Positions 44,036-55,609 of a DNA stretch of 64,000 nucleotides are shown in pieces. The DNA comes from Cryptomeria japonica (taxonomy: Eukaryota; Streptophyta; Pinopsida; Cupressales; Cupressaceae): contig NC_081408.1 in NCBI RefSeq assembly GCF_030272615.1, positions 606,661,673 to 606,725,672 on the forward strand. The letters run 5' to 3'. A model generated the notes under the pieces. The model saw only the letters and a program-made list of their open reading frames with translations, ran no database searches and was not told where the DNA came from. The translations under genes and the position numbers were made by a program. The number at the start of each line of letters is the position of its first letter. Position 1 is the stretch's first letter.

Positions 44036-47000
44036 ATGATGAAGAGGGAAGGTCCTAAATTCAATAGAGATAACCTTAAGATATGGAAGGACATAATGAA
44101 GATATACATTAAAAACATGGGTGCTCAACACTAGAACTATGTTGAGAATACTTATTTTGTCCCTACTGGTACTCTCATCGATGATCAAAGAAGAGAAATT
44201 CAGGAGAATGGGCAAGTCATGGAAGCTCTTATCAGTAGTCTATCTGATAATGAGTTTATAGATGTTCAAGACAAAGACAATCCCAAAGATTTATGGGATA
44301 CTCTGGAGTCTATCTATGGTGGTGATAAGCATGTGAAGCAAGCTAAGGAAGAGGGCCTTAGGGGAAAGTTTCAAGACATGCGGATGGTTGAAGGAGAGAC
44401 TATTCAATAGTATGGGATAAGAATTGAAACTATTGTTGGAGACATCAAGAGTGCAGGAGGTACAATGGATGATTCCATCGTTGTTAGCAAAGTTTTGAGA
44501 ACCTTATTGCCGGTCTATGCAATAAGGGTTGCCGCTATTCAGGAGTTGAGATCTATTGAAAAGAAAAAGGTATCCCTTTATTCTATCATTTCTAAGTTGA
44601 CTGCATATGAGCTAAACAGTTATGATGGAAGTGTTTAGAAGACTGATTCAACCTTTAGAGCACCTGCTGCACTATCTAGAAAGGGAAAAGAAGCTAGTAC
44701 CAGCTGTGAACCTAGACAAAGAAGGGATAAGGATGATGAGGAGAGCTTGATGGAGTTTGAATCTCTTCTTGCCAAGAGACTTCCTAAGGGAACTAGAAAA
44801 TACAGAGGTAAGATCTCTTTGAAATTTTTTTCTTGTAATAGGATAGGGCACATTGCTGTAAACTATCCCAATAGTGATAATAAGGACAAACCAGAGAAGT
44901 TCAAAAAATTCAGAGGAAATAGGAGAAACTATCTTGTTGTAGTTGATCAAGGTGTCACTGATGATGAATCAGAAGATGAAGAAAGTGAAGACATAGTGTT
45001 TGTAGCCGTTAAGGAAGATGTGTCAGACAAGAAGGCTCTTGTCTCCTGCTTTGATAATTCTAATGAGTGGATTATTGACAGTGGTTGTTCTCACCACATG
45101 ATTGGTGACTGGAGAAAGTTTCTTTCTCTGGAAGAGTATGATGGAGGTGTAGTTCGATTTGGTAATGATGCACCATGTATGGTAAAAGGCAAAGGGTCCA
45201 TCTCTCTAAATGGAAAAAACAATGTTGATAATGTGTATTGGGTAGAAGGTCTCATACATAACCTTCTGAGTGTTGCCCAACTGAATGATAAAGGACTCAC
45301 TCTAGAATTCGAAGATGGAGTGTGCAAAATAAAAGGAAAGAGTGGTGAACTGATGGCCACTGGTATTTAAACCAAAGGTAACTTATTTCAATTGAATACA
45401 AATATCAGTCAATGTCTAATGGCTAGGTTTGATGATAGTTGGATATAGCATAGGAGACTTTGCCATGTAAATTTTGATAATATTGTGAAGGCTAGTAAGA
45501 TCAAGGAAGTTAGAGGATTGCCAGTGTTGAACAAACTAGAGAATCCTTTGTGCAGATAATGTCAACTGGGGAAAATGTCTTCCTCAACCTTCAAAGGTAA
45601 ATCTTTCACAGCAGATAATTTACTTGATCTTGTGCATACTGATTTGTGCGGTCCTATGAAAACTAGAAGTGTTCAGGGAGATAGGTACTTTATGATTCTT
45701 ACTGATGATTTCTCAAGAATGATGTGGGTCACATTCTTGAAAGACAAGTCTGAAGCTTTTGGAAAGTTTAAAGCCTTCAGAGCACTAGTTGAAAAGGAAA
45801 GCAGTAAGAGGATTAGATGCCTTAGAACCGACCAAGGAGGAGAGTTCACTTCTGGATGATTCAATAAGTACTATGAAGAGAACGACATCAAGAGGAAACT
45901 ATCTGCCCCCCAAACTCCACAACAGAATGGCCTAGTAGAAAGGAACAACTGAACTGTAGTTGAAGCTGCTAGAACGATGTTGATTCAAGGGAAGGTTGCT
46001 CACAGTTTTTGGAGAGAAGCAGTGAGCATTGCAGTCTACACTATGAACTGGGTACTCATCAAGAAAGGTAAGGATAAAACTCCTTATGAGTATTGAACCA
46101 GTAAAGCCCCAGTAGTAAGCTACTTTAGAGTGTTTGGTAGCAAGTGTTATATCAAGAGAAGTGAATACCAGAGAAAGTTTGATGCAAAATGTGATGAGGG
46201 AATATTTCTAGTGTATTCCACCAAGAGAAAAGCTCTCAAGTGTTTTAACAATAGGGCTCAGAGAATTGTTGAAAGTATCAATGTTAGAGTTGATGAAACC
46301 ACTGAGAAACCTGAGGAAACCGACAGTAAGTGAGCGGTAGATGAACTAGTTGTAACCTTCTGGGAACCTATTACAAAACAACTAAGTACAAGTAATAGTA
46401 CTCCTACACCAGTAGATGCTGATGTAGATGAAGATGAAGATGAGGATGAAGAGGAAAAGCAAGAGGAATCAACCAAGATCATTCCTAGGTATGTAAAGTT
46501 GCATCATGATCCAAAGTAGATCATAGGGGATAAGGATGCAGGAATACTTACAAGAAGAAAGGTCAGAGAGAATTCTTGTATGATTTCTAAATTTGAGCCC
46601 AAAACATTTAAAGAGGCACACAAAGATGAAGATTGGATTAAGGCTATGGAAGAGGAACTTGACTAGATAGAAAAGAATGGTACATGGTCTTTGGTACCTA
46701 GATCAGAGCACAAAACTGTTATTGGCACCAAATGGGTTCTTAGAAACAAGCTGAATGAAGATGGCGCAGTGGTAAGAAACAAAGCAAGATTGGTATGTAA
46801 GGGATATGCTCAAGAAGAAGGAGAAGACTATGGAGAAACCTTTGCTCTAGTAGCTAGATTGGAAGGTGTTCAAATGCTACTTGCATTTGCAGCATTTAAG
46901 GGATTCAAAGTGTATCAGATGGATGTAAAATCCGCATTCCTGAATGGAATACTTGAAGAGGAAGTGTATATAGAGAAACCATATGGGTTTGCCCTATCAA

Positions 47001-48130
47001 AAAATAGTGATATGGTGTGTAGGCTACATAAAGCCTTGTATGGATTGAAGCAAGTACCTAGAGCATGGTATGAATGTTTACACTCTCATCTCATGAAGAT
47101 TGGATTTAAAATAACAAGTGAAGACAACAACATCTATCTGAAGTTAGAAGGAGATCAGATTCTGATTTGTGAAGTGTTTGTTGATGACATAATTTTTGGT
47201 GGAAATGACAAGATGAGCCATGCGTTTGCAGATGAGATGAAGAAGGAATTTGAGATGTCACTAATCGAAGAGATTAAGTTCTTCATTGGACTATAGATTC
47301 AACAAATGAAAGATGGTATCTTTATCACTTAGTCCAAGTATGTCAAAGAGGTGTTGAAGACCTTTGGCATGGAAGATAGCAAACCAGCTGGGACACTGAT
47401 TATGACTGGTTGTAAATTGTCAAAAGAATATGACTCAGCATTGGTGAATGAGAAGGAATACTGGTCAATGATTGGTAAGTTGCACTATGTAGTACATAGC
47501 AGACCAGACATAGCACATGTAGTGGGCATCGCTGCACATTTTCAGAAAAGTCCAAGAGAATCCCACTTGGTAGCAGTCAAGCAGATTCTTAGATATTTGA
47601 AGGGAACTATAGATTATGGATTGCAGTATCCATACTGTAATGATTTCAATCTCAAAGTGTTTACTGATGCCGATTGGGCTGGTAATGTGGACTACCAGAA
47701 GATCACAATTGGTGGTGCATTCTTTCTCGGTGGTAGACTTGTCTCATGGATGAGCAAGCATCAAAGTTGTATCTCTCAGTCCACAATAGAAGCAGAATAT
47801 GTAGCAGCATTTATGAACTGCACTCAGACAATTTGGATGAAGCATGTATTAAGTGGTTTCAAAGTCCCTGTATCTGAACCGGTGATTATATTTTGTGACA
47901 ACACAAGTACAATTAATATTTCCAAGAATCTGGTATTGCATGCTAGAACCAAGCACTTTGAACTCAAGTATCATTTCTTGAGGGAGAAAGTCTAGAACAA
48001 AGAGGTTGTATTGGAACATGTTTCCAGTAAGGAACAGTTAGCAGATATTTTCACCAAGCCTCTACCGAAGGCTACATTTACCTATTTAAGAGGTCAATTA
48101 GGGGTGCTGCCCCTTCAAGAGGTGAACTAA
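44036..48130 (+). pseudogene. Ty1/copia gag-pol polyprotein with 15 nonsense codons and no frameshift
   Basis: One frame of 1364 codons holds the complete copia order. It has a UBN2-type gag (to about 44820) and a decayed zinc knuckle (FFSCNRIGHIAVNYP, two Cys lost). Protease WIIDSGCSHHM is at about 45069. Integrase has HRRLCH, CQLGKM, HTDLCGPMKT, TDQGGEF and QQNGLVERN. Reverse transcriptase has [31 protein letters not shown] and FVDDIIFGG. RNase H has FTDADWAG and ADIFTKPLPK. Stops in frame are TAG at 44132, 44408, 44636, 45446, 46517, 46664, 47294, 47330 and 47993; TAA at 45368 and 45557; and TGA at 45857, 45950, 46094 and 46331. Each is one C-to-T or G-to-A step from a fitting Gln, Arg or Trp codon. 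The catalytic motifs survive but the gene is dead. Confidence 0.93.
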
Positions 48131-48378
48131 AGGTATGTGCTCCACATCAGTGAGGTATTGCATTGTCAAATCTTTTCAGGATTGACGTGTTGAAGGATGC
48201 TACTCCTCAGGGGGAGCAACATAGTAGATCATGGATGTTTGTGCCTCCACTTTGGCATTGTTGTCAAAGAGGGAGAAGATGTGAAGCAGAGAAGATATCT
48301 GCAGTATTGAAGACATATAATATAGAATAAGATGTAGAGATATCTTTGTGTATTGCCATCAATGCCAAAGGAGGAGAT
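48131..48378 (+). other. Copia 3' untranslated region with polypurine tracts
   Basis: GGGGGAGC at 48210, AAGAGGGAGAAGAT near 48267, and AAAGGAGGAGAT at 48367-48378 directly before the LTR. This is the same arrangement as in the first copia in the window. Confidence 0.6.
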
Positions 48379-49786
48379 TGTTGGCATAAGTGCAGAGTTT
48401 GATGACATGATGGTGTATGTTGTCATTGATGTCAATATGCTGAAGTATGAACTGGTATGATGGTATGAAGTGAAGCGGTATGATGGTATGAACCGGTGTA
48501 TGCGAAAAGGTGAACCGGTATATGCAAAGTTTGTATCGGGGTTTCATTTGATATGACTACCGGTTGGTAGTCTCAGCTTTAGGGTTTCTACTTGATGCAT
48601 TCCAAGTCTGTGTGATTCGACTAATGACATCCTATGATGAGTTAGCATTGAAATGAAGATTAGATCATGTTGCCACATCAGCCTTGTGTGCATGAAGGAT
48701 CCTCTTGAGGATCTTGCATGAAGAAGATTGATTCTATCCACCTCAGGAATGAGCAAAATCTTAGTAAATGGTGGAGAGCGCGTGATGGGTTATCAACTTC
48801 CAGAAGAGGTGAAGAACGGATGATGGAGAACATCTTGAGATTTGTTCAAGGCTAATTTACTCTATGTAATGTGTTTGAATGGCCAGGATTGGACTGACTG
48901 TATTGTTAACCTAGATGCTTAGGGTTTTAGGTTTTGGCTACCGACCTAATTGTTGTCTATAAGGTCGATGATGATTTTTATTTGAATTTGTTGGCAAATG
49001 ATTGTATGTGAGGTGATTCTTGCCAAACTAGAGAAGTGAGTAGATACGTGTAGAGTGTAATTGTAGATGTAAAGGAACTGAAGTGGATTTTCCTTGGCAT
49101 TAAGTGCTGTTGTCAGATCAGTGTATTACCTCTTGACTTCTAACCATTTCAGTAGTTGGAAAATCCCTTTACCGGGTAGCTTTAACAGGGTGACTCAAAA
49201 TCATTGAGTTCTTCAAATCCTCTGACAAGGTAACGTTTAACAGGGTTTTAACCTTTAACCAGGTATGTAGCCATCCCTTAATCGGGTGATCCCTAGCAGA
49301 ATCTGTTCCTAGCAGAACCTGTTGTAAAGTCTTTAACCGGACTAGGCTCCTAACAGAGCGAACTTCAAAAGAGTTGAAGAACAACTTGTGGGTATTCATC
49401 CCCACCGTTTTTTTTCCCAGTTGGGTTTCCACGTGAAAAATAAGTGTGTCATGTGTGATGCTTTTTGATGTGATGTTTTAGTGTTTTCTGTTAAGCGGTA
49501 ATGCAAGTTGATCCAGTGGTCATTATATTTCTCATGTATTACTTGTTTAAGCATATGGGTGAAGTGGAAATGAGATATTAGGTTTTGTGAAGATCTAAGT
49601 GTTACCAAGTTATGACTTTTACAGTCACTGTGTTTTACCAGTATTGCCTTGATTTAGATCGATGATGCTATTTACCAGTTAGTGTAGTCATTGCAGTCTA
49701 AGTTATTTGTGGAAGTTTTTGTCCATACTGATTCAACCCCCCCTCTAAGTATCAGTTGGGTATTTACTGTTCATCATTATTCATCA
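48379..49786 (+). repeat. Copia 3' LTR
   Basis: It is 1408 bp, TGTTGGCATA to TTCATCA, matching the two pieces of the 5' LTR and followed by the GAGGT target duplication. A stretch present in the 5' LTR near 29470-29490 is missing here. Confidence 0.95.
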
Positions 49787-50083
49787 GAGGTTGAGACTAG
49801 ACAAAATGATGTGGCCCCATCAGGTAAAGAGATCAACAGTTATGTTCTCTAAATTAATGAAATACTTGTAACAATAATAATTTTTTTTTTGAATTTAACC
49901 CTTTTCTTTGATATTGTAGAGGAACCCCCTTCGTTTCAGTGTCCTCATCCTCAGTATAGGACTAGGAATACATCGAGATCACGAGCAGAGGGCAGAACAA
50001 CTGCAGAGGGGGGAAATGATGAAGAAACCAATGTTCCACTTAGTCTTTTCATAGCTTCAAAGAAAAAACAAAAAAAGAAATGA
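49787..50083 (+). pseudogene. Second CACTA gene, 3' end after the copia insertion
   Basis: It continues the exon cut at 28639: across the GAGGT duplication the frame reads VQHVEVETRQNDVAPSG, with a donor AG|GTAAAG at about 49822. The last exon (about 49920-50083) reads EEPPSFQCPHPQYRTRNTSR, is rich in Arg, Lys and Ser, and ends in a KKKQKKK run before TGA, like a nuclear localisation signal. No known domain. Confidence 0.55.
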
Positions 50084-51396
50084 TTGTAATCTACCTTATT
50101 TGATAATGACTGATTTTTATGTGTTAGTGAATGTAATTATGTGCTAATTAATGGTTATGGATGATATGTGTTAATTAATATTGATGAATGTTGCATGTTA
50201 ATTAATGTTAATCAATGTTATGTGTTAATTAACATTATGTGATATTAATGAATGAATGTTATATTTTATTAATGGCAGAAAGAAAGAAAGAATGAATGTT
50301 ATAAGATGTTAACGGGGAATTTAGAGTGATGTGGGGGGGGGTGGGGGGGAGTGGCCAAATGAGATTCCACCTTCACGTGGTTGGCCCTGTTAAGTATATA
50401 ATATTAAACTATTCTCGAAACCAAGCAAAGCTCAACAAGATAACACACTTTTCAATATTTCATTATGTTGCATAATTAATCTTATTGAATAATGTATGGG
50501 TCAGTGCAAGAAGATGAGTCCACTTTTTGGCCAAAAAGTGGAAGTGTTTTCCCTGTTTTTCAGATTTCGTCTCACTTGAGCTTAAATTTTGAAACACTTA
50601 GAGATTGAATCTTGGAAAAAGTCAGTAATATAAAAGATAGCTCTCTAAGTGTACTTTTCAAATATGTAATTTATTTTAATACCCACATAATAAAAAAATA
50701 ACTTTTTGAATGGAGTTCTAAAAACTATGTTTTAAAAATGCCTGTTTCAGGACCATACCATGCATGTGTACGACCCACACTTTTTGACACAATTAAAATT
50801 ATTTTCTCAAACCGTTTTGGGAAATGGTTTGTAACACACTGAAGATTGATGAGCATATTTTTCTGTATTTTTTTTTCAATTTTTTTTCTTTAATTAATTT
50901 TTTAATGGCCGTAATTATCTTTTTAAAAATTTGACGTGTATGACCCACATAATTTGATGTAAACTTAGCATTTTTTGAATTTTTTTTTTTAAATTGAAAA
51001 TAATTTTGTGTAGATTGATGACATATAATTTTTTTTTCAAAATTCATTAAAATAAAAAAGTTATTAAATTAAGAAAATTAGTTAATATTTCAAATTTATG
51101 AACCTGATTAAGTATAAATTAAATAAAAAATAGTTAAAATAATCAATTTTAAAATTAATTTACATATTTAGAATCTAGATAGTATAATCTGAAATGGGTT
51201 TCAATTTCGTATAAAAATTCTCTGATTAGAGGCACGTAAACTATTTCATTTCATCATATTTGTGCTTTCATTCATGGAGCTTTGAATTTGCAGGTTCATG
51301 TCTCAGGTGTGGCCATCCCAGGCCTATCCCGGGCCTAATCTCGAGGCAAGTGGTGGGTTGTGAATTCAAATTTTGCATAACAGGCCCCTATTTTAT
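50084..51396 (+). other. Non-coding spacer with a 22-bp palindrome
   Basis: AT-rich with TTAATTAA-type repeats (50120-50270), a G-run (50332-50350) and a perfect 22-bp palindrome at 50520-50541 centred on TTTTTGGCCAAAAA. The phrase GTRTGACCCACA occurs near 50768 and 50937. I see no gene and no CACTA end here. Confidence 0.4.
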
Positions 51397-51530
51397 AAAC
51401 GGGGGCCCGTTTCGAAAACGGGGGCTCGTTTCATTTTTTGCCCATTGGATTTAACAACGGGCCCCCGTTTGAAAAACGAGGGCCCGTTATTATAACGGGG
51501 ACCCGTTATTTAAATAATGGGCCCCCGTTT
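51397..51530 (+). repeat. Left array of AACGGGGGCCCGTT palindromes
   Basis: Six copies at 51397, 51415, 51456, 51474, 51493 and 51516, in both orientations with small changes (GGGCTCG, GAGGGCC, GGGGACC). They are separated by 1-25 bases. The array lies 180-310 bp upstream of the transposase-like start codon. Confidence 0.9.
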
Positions 51531-51707
51531 CTAAATAACCGTTACTGTAAAAAAAAAGATAGATTGCATCGATTTACCATAGTATCATTGAAATCCGTAC
51601 TGACAAAGATTTTTTACATCATTTGGCAGTACTTTTTAATATTTTTTACATGATTTTTTGAAGAACTCAGTAAAAAGATATTATTTTTTGAAGACGAGTT
51701 TGTAAAA

Positions 51708-54700
51708 ATGGGTTCTAAGCAACGTCAAAAGAAAAAAAAGAGGACAATGATAGTGGATGAAATTCAAGCACAAAGAGAGAAGGAGGCAAAACGCCAAAGA
51801 GATCAAAGATCACAACAACGACAATTGAATAACACTTTTGAAGCATCTAGTTCTGTGCCCGTTGTAGATGAGACCATTGAAGACATCATGATGGATGCAA
51901 GAAATGTAGAACCACACATGGGTATGACTATTGATGCAAATGTTGATGTGAATGCGAATCCTGGTATGTTTTTAAATCCTGATGACTATGATGCCAATCA
52001 AATTGCTGATTTAAATGAAGCTGGATATAAATTTCATACACCAATACGAAAAGAAATAAAAATTGAAAATATTACACCACCCTCTCTAAAAGAAAATGAA
52101 TGTAATTTGTTTACTATTGATAGCAATGTGCTAGATAATCTTAATGGGTTAGTTTCTTGGAGACAAATCAAAACACATGCAAACAGATTATATAAACAAT
52201 TTTTCTATAATAAAAAGTTAGGATTCTAATGTCAATTAATGCTACAATTAATAAAAATGTTAAAAATGCATAAAGTCATGAAAAAAATAGGTATTTATGC
52301 AAAACCAAAAAGAAAAGATGAATCATATAAGCAAGTTGTATCTACTGTTGCCAGTGCCATCGATTCTATAGGAAAAACAAGTCGATCTAAAGATAAGAAT
52401 GCAACACGTAGAGTTATAAAGACTGCTATAGTTGACAAAATGATTGTTAGTAAAAGAATGTTAAGTGATATAAGTGGCTATTTGAACTTACATCGTAGAA
52501 CCTTGTCAAGAGTGGCCAAAAGAAGAGACACAATTGAAATTGATCCACTAAACCATTGTTGGAGTTTTAGTGGTAGACTTCAAAGGTCGGACATGAAATT
52601 AAATGATGAAACTAAACAATTAATTGCAAAATTTTGGCATGATAACACTAGAGTTTCATCAAATGCTAGAGATGTTTTAAAGTTAAGGGTGGGATCAAAA
52701 ATTCGTGATCCTCATCCAAAACATCTTCTTGACATGACTCAAACTGAATTCTTTAAAAAATTTAGTGATGAATCTGTGTTAATGAATTTACGAATTAGTC
52801 AAAGATCATTTGAAAAATGCAAACCCTGGTATGTTAAAATCAATAAACAAAGAATATCTTGTTGTTGTAAAACTCATGTCCATTTTCGTTACTATTATGA
52901 TGTTTTTCGATATATTCGTTGTATGTTGCATGGTAATGATCTTGTGCAGGATTGTGGTGTTTATGTTCCACCTGAAACTATAAAAGATTTTATTGGAATT
53001 TTATTTTGTAAACCACCTAATGAACAATTATTTCTTTCCAGTTCATGCATTTATGGTCTTTGCAATTTATGTGGGAACTATTCTTCAATAGGTGAATGTT
53101 TGCATGAACATGTTTCATCTGAGTTTGGACAAAAAATGGTTGATGTTAGGAGATTTAAAAATATAGAATACCCTCTAAAGGATGGAAAGATGGGGAAACG
53201 TTTAGAATTGATTACATAACAGAATAGTGTGAATGCATTTATTAGTGAGTTTAAAACTCATATTGTTCCAAAATATGTGAAACATTCCCAACATGTCCGA
53301 TGGCTTGATGGACAGTTTCGCATATGCAAGAACACATTTCCAGTTGGAACAATAGTATCAGTTGTGGATTTTGCAGAAAATTATACTCTAAAAACACAAG
53401 AGGAAACTCAATCACAATACTACAACTCAGTGCAAGTGGCCATATTTGTGCACATTATATATAGACATGACCATGATAGTACATAAGATAACAAATTTTT
53501 TTTGAGGGAGTATCATTTCTATGTTAGCGATAATTGATTACACTCTTCAGAGTTTGTCCAACATTGCTTTGAGGTATTTTATGATAGTCTTAAGGAAAGA
53601 GAAATTGACATGAAACAACATATGATATGGTCAGATAACTGCACTGGACAATTCAAAAATGCAAGAATGTTTTATTGGCTATGCAAAGTTCACAAGATAA
53701 CCAATGTCCAACATTTATGGAGTTTTTTTGAAGCAGGACATGGTAAGGGGGAACACGATGGAGCCGGTGCCCATATAAAAAGAGCTCTTACTAGAGAACA
53801 ATTGAAATTTGAGGATGCAGTGAAATTCAGAGATGCTCATACAGTTGTAGATTGGTGCAATTCAAAGTTGTCAAAAGGATCAATTGAAAACTCTGCAATT
53901 CGACGTTTCTTCTGGTGGATAGAGGAAGATAGTATTCCTATTCGACATGATTGTAATACCATCATTCGATCAGCTAAATGGCATTCGTTTAAGAGTTCTA
54001 ATTCAAACACATGGACTATATTCACAAGGCAACTTGCTTGCTTTTGTCAGTTTTGTGTTTCCGGAGATTGGGAATTTTGTGAGAATAAAGAATGGGTTGA
54101 AGAATGGCAACAAAGATCATTGACACCCATAGATGCAAATGATCCGCATGAAAGAACTGATGAAGATATGGATCAAATGTTTGCATCAAATGACTATGAT
54201 CGCATTTCAAATCTTATACAACAAGGTAAAATTATTTTTGAAATTTGTTTTGATTTATTAAATAGTACATAAATTTATGAAATCTTACAATGTATATTTT
54301 TGTTTTTATTTCTCATTAAATATTAAAATAAAATTATGTTGTGCACAGGACATGTCTATGCTGTTGTTGCACCAGAGGACAATGAAGAGGGGACATAGTA
54401 TTGGTTGGCTCGATGTGTAGAGCCAAAACATAAGCTAACTACTCCTCGAGTAGATGATGATGGTTATGACTATCCAACAGGATCTGTGGTTGTTGTTGGC
54501 ACTTGGCTACGCAAATATCTAACAAGAAAGAATGGATTTCCTGCATTTGAAGATTATGAATTAGAGAAGAAGATTATACATTACTCGCATTTGGTAGTGG
54601 CAACTAATATAAAATTGGATAGATATCGTGGTAGGCCTGCTAATAAACAATTATGGACTCTCTCTATGGAAGAGCACGAGACAATTATAGATGCTTTGCA

Positions 54701-54734
54701 AAAGAGAGAGGATGCAGATGGTATAACGGAATGA
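51708..54734 (+). pseudogene. DDE-transposase-like gene, broken by nonsense codons
   Basis: One frame from ATG 51708 to a donor at 54225|GT, then a second exon 54349-54734 ending in TGA. Residues 1-40 are Lys/Arg/Gln-rich (nuclear localisation-like) and an acidic part follows. A possible DNA-binding region with many Lys/Arg comes next, then Cys-rich knots (SCCCKTHVHFRY, CIYGLCNLCG). The catalytic-looking core has VVDFAENY (Asp at 53367), IWSDNCTGQFKN (Asp at 53634) and AGHGKGEHDGAGAHIKR (Glu at 53751), a D-D-E spacing of 89 and 39 residues. The C-terminal exon (YWLARCVEPKH, DYPTGSVVVVGTWL) looks like a small beta domain. Stops are TAA 52227, TAA 53217, TAA 53484, TGA 53535 and TAG 54396, with no frameshift. 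The motif set resembles uncharacterised DFSENY/SDG/HGKG proteins widespread in animals. I cannot name the superfamily. Confidence 0.65.
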
Positions 54735-55609
54735 ATCTAGTAATATTTTGTTTCAGGTCTACCACAAGTAGAAGGCATCAATGAAAACAAAGTTATTTAA
54801 ATAGATTGTTTATTTTATTTTAGATATGTCTTCTTGATTACATTTTGTGTACAATATACATAAATGAGAGACTATTGGTCAAATTTATGAATGAGATAAT
54901 TATGTTTTAATCAAGTTATATTCATTATATTTGTTAAATGATACTTTTTAATTTAGAATATGTTATAATTATAAGATATGTTTCGATACTTAGTTCATGA
55001 TGTATGCACATTTAGTTTATCTAATCACAAGAACTATTTAAATGAAATTCCAAAAATAAAATTACAAGTCCACATAATGCCTATAAAGTTGTTTAAGCAC
55101 AACTTCCATAAATAAAATTTCAAGTCCACATAATATATAAAGTATGCACAAAATTTCAAGTCCACATAATTTCAAGTCAATATATATGATCTAATGTGCA
55201 CATAATTTCAAGTCCACATAATATCTAATGGGCACAATACACATAAAGTATGCACATAATATATATGATCTAATCCTATTATGAAACTATCCATATATAT
55301 AAAGTATGTGTGTGCACGTGTAAACAAATATGTAAAGCCTGTAAAATAGTACATATCAGAGCCAAATAAATAGTAAAATTTCAAGTCCACATAATCCATA
55401 TAATGTCTAATCCATATATATGTCTAGATGGTAACATGATGTTCACTCCACATAATATCTAATGTGCACAAAATATATAAAGTATGCACAAAATATATAT
55501 GATCTAATCCTATTATGCAACTATCCATATATATAAAGTATGTGCACGTGTAAACAAATGTGTAAAGTCCATAAAAAAGTACATATCAAAGCCAAATAAA
55601 CAGTAAAAT
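54735..55609 (+). other. Intergenic region between convergent genes, duplicated flank
   Basis: AT-rich. The 160 bp next to the last exon of the minus gene (about 55455-55610) is a copy of about 55216-55376, sharing CCTATTATG-AACTATCCATA, TAAAGTATGTG, GCACGTGTAAACAAAT and AGTACATATCA. AATTTCAAGTCCACATAAT recurs several times at 55060-55400. The exon tandem duplication therefore has a companion duplication in its 3' flank. Confidence 0.6.

Larger units (their letters stand above)
28640..49786 (+). mobile_element. Ty1/copia retrotransposon with nested insertions, TSD GAGGT
   Basis: The 5' LTR starts TGTTGGCATA at 28640 and the 3' LTR ends TTCATCA at 49786. GAGGT flanks both sides (28635-28639 and 49787-49791). 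It has a methionine-initiator primer site TGGTATCAGAGC at 43977-43988 and a full-length copia polyprotein frame with nonsense codons (44036-48130). Its 5' LTR is interrupted at 29965 by a 13.9-kb insertion. Without that, the element is about 7.3 kb. Confidence 0.95.
19852..50083 (+). mobile_element. CACTA (En/Spm) transposon remnant, split by a copia nest
   Basis: Two genes of CACTA type lie in line: a Tnp2-type transposase gene (19852-24053) and a second multi-exon gene (24835-28639, continuing at 49787-50083). The split is the 21-kb copia insertion with target duplication GAGGT. The coding sequence joins in frame across it. I could not find CACTAC-type terminal repeats at either end, so the coordinates mark coding limits only, not the real ends of the transposon. 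Confidence 0.75.

Noticed and set aside
51260-51653. ORFs over the left palindrome array
   Set aside because: Translations such as NNGPPFEKRGPV simply repeat the palindrome unit. The right array gives a similar peptide from the opposite strand.
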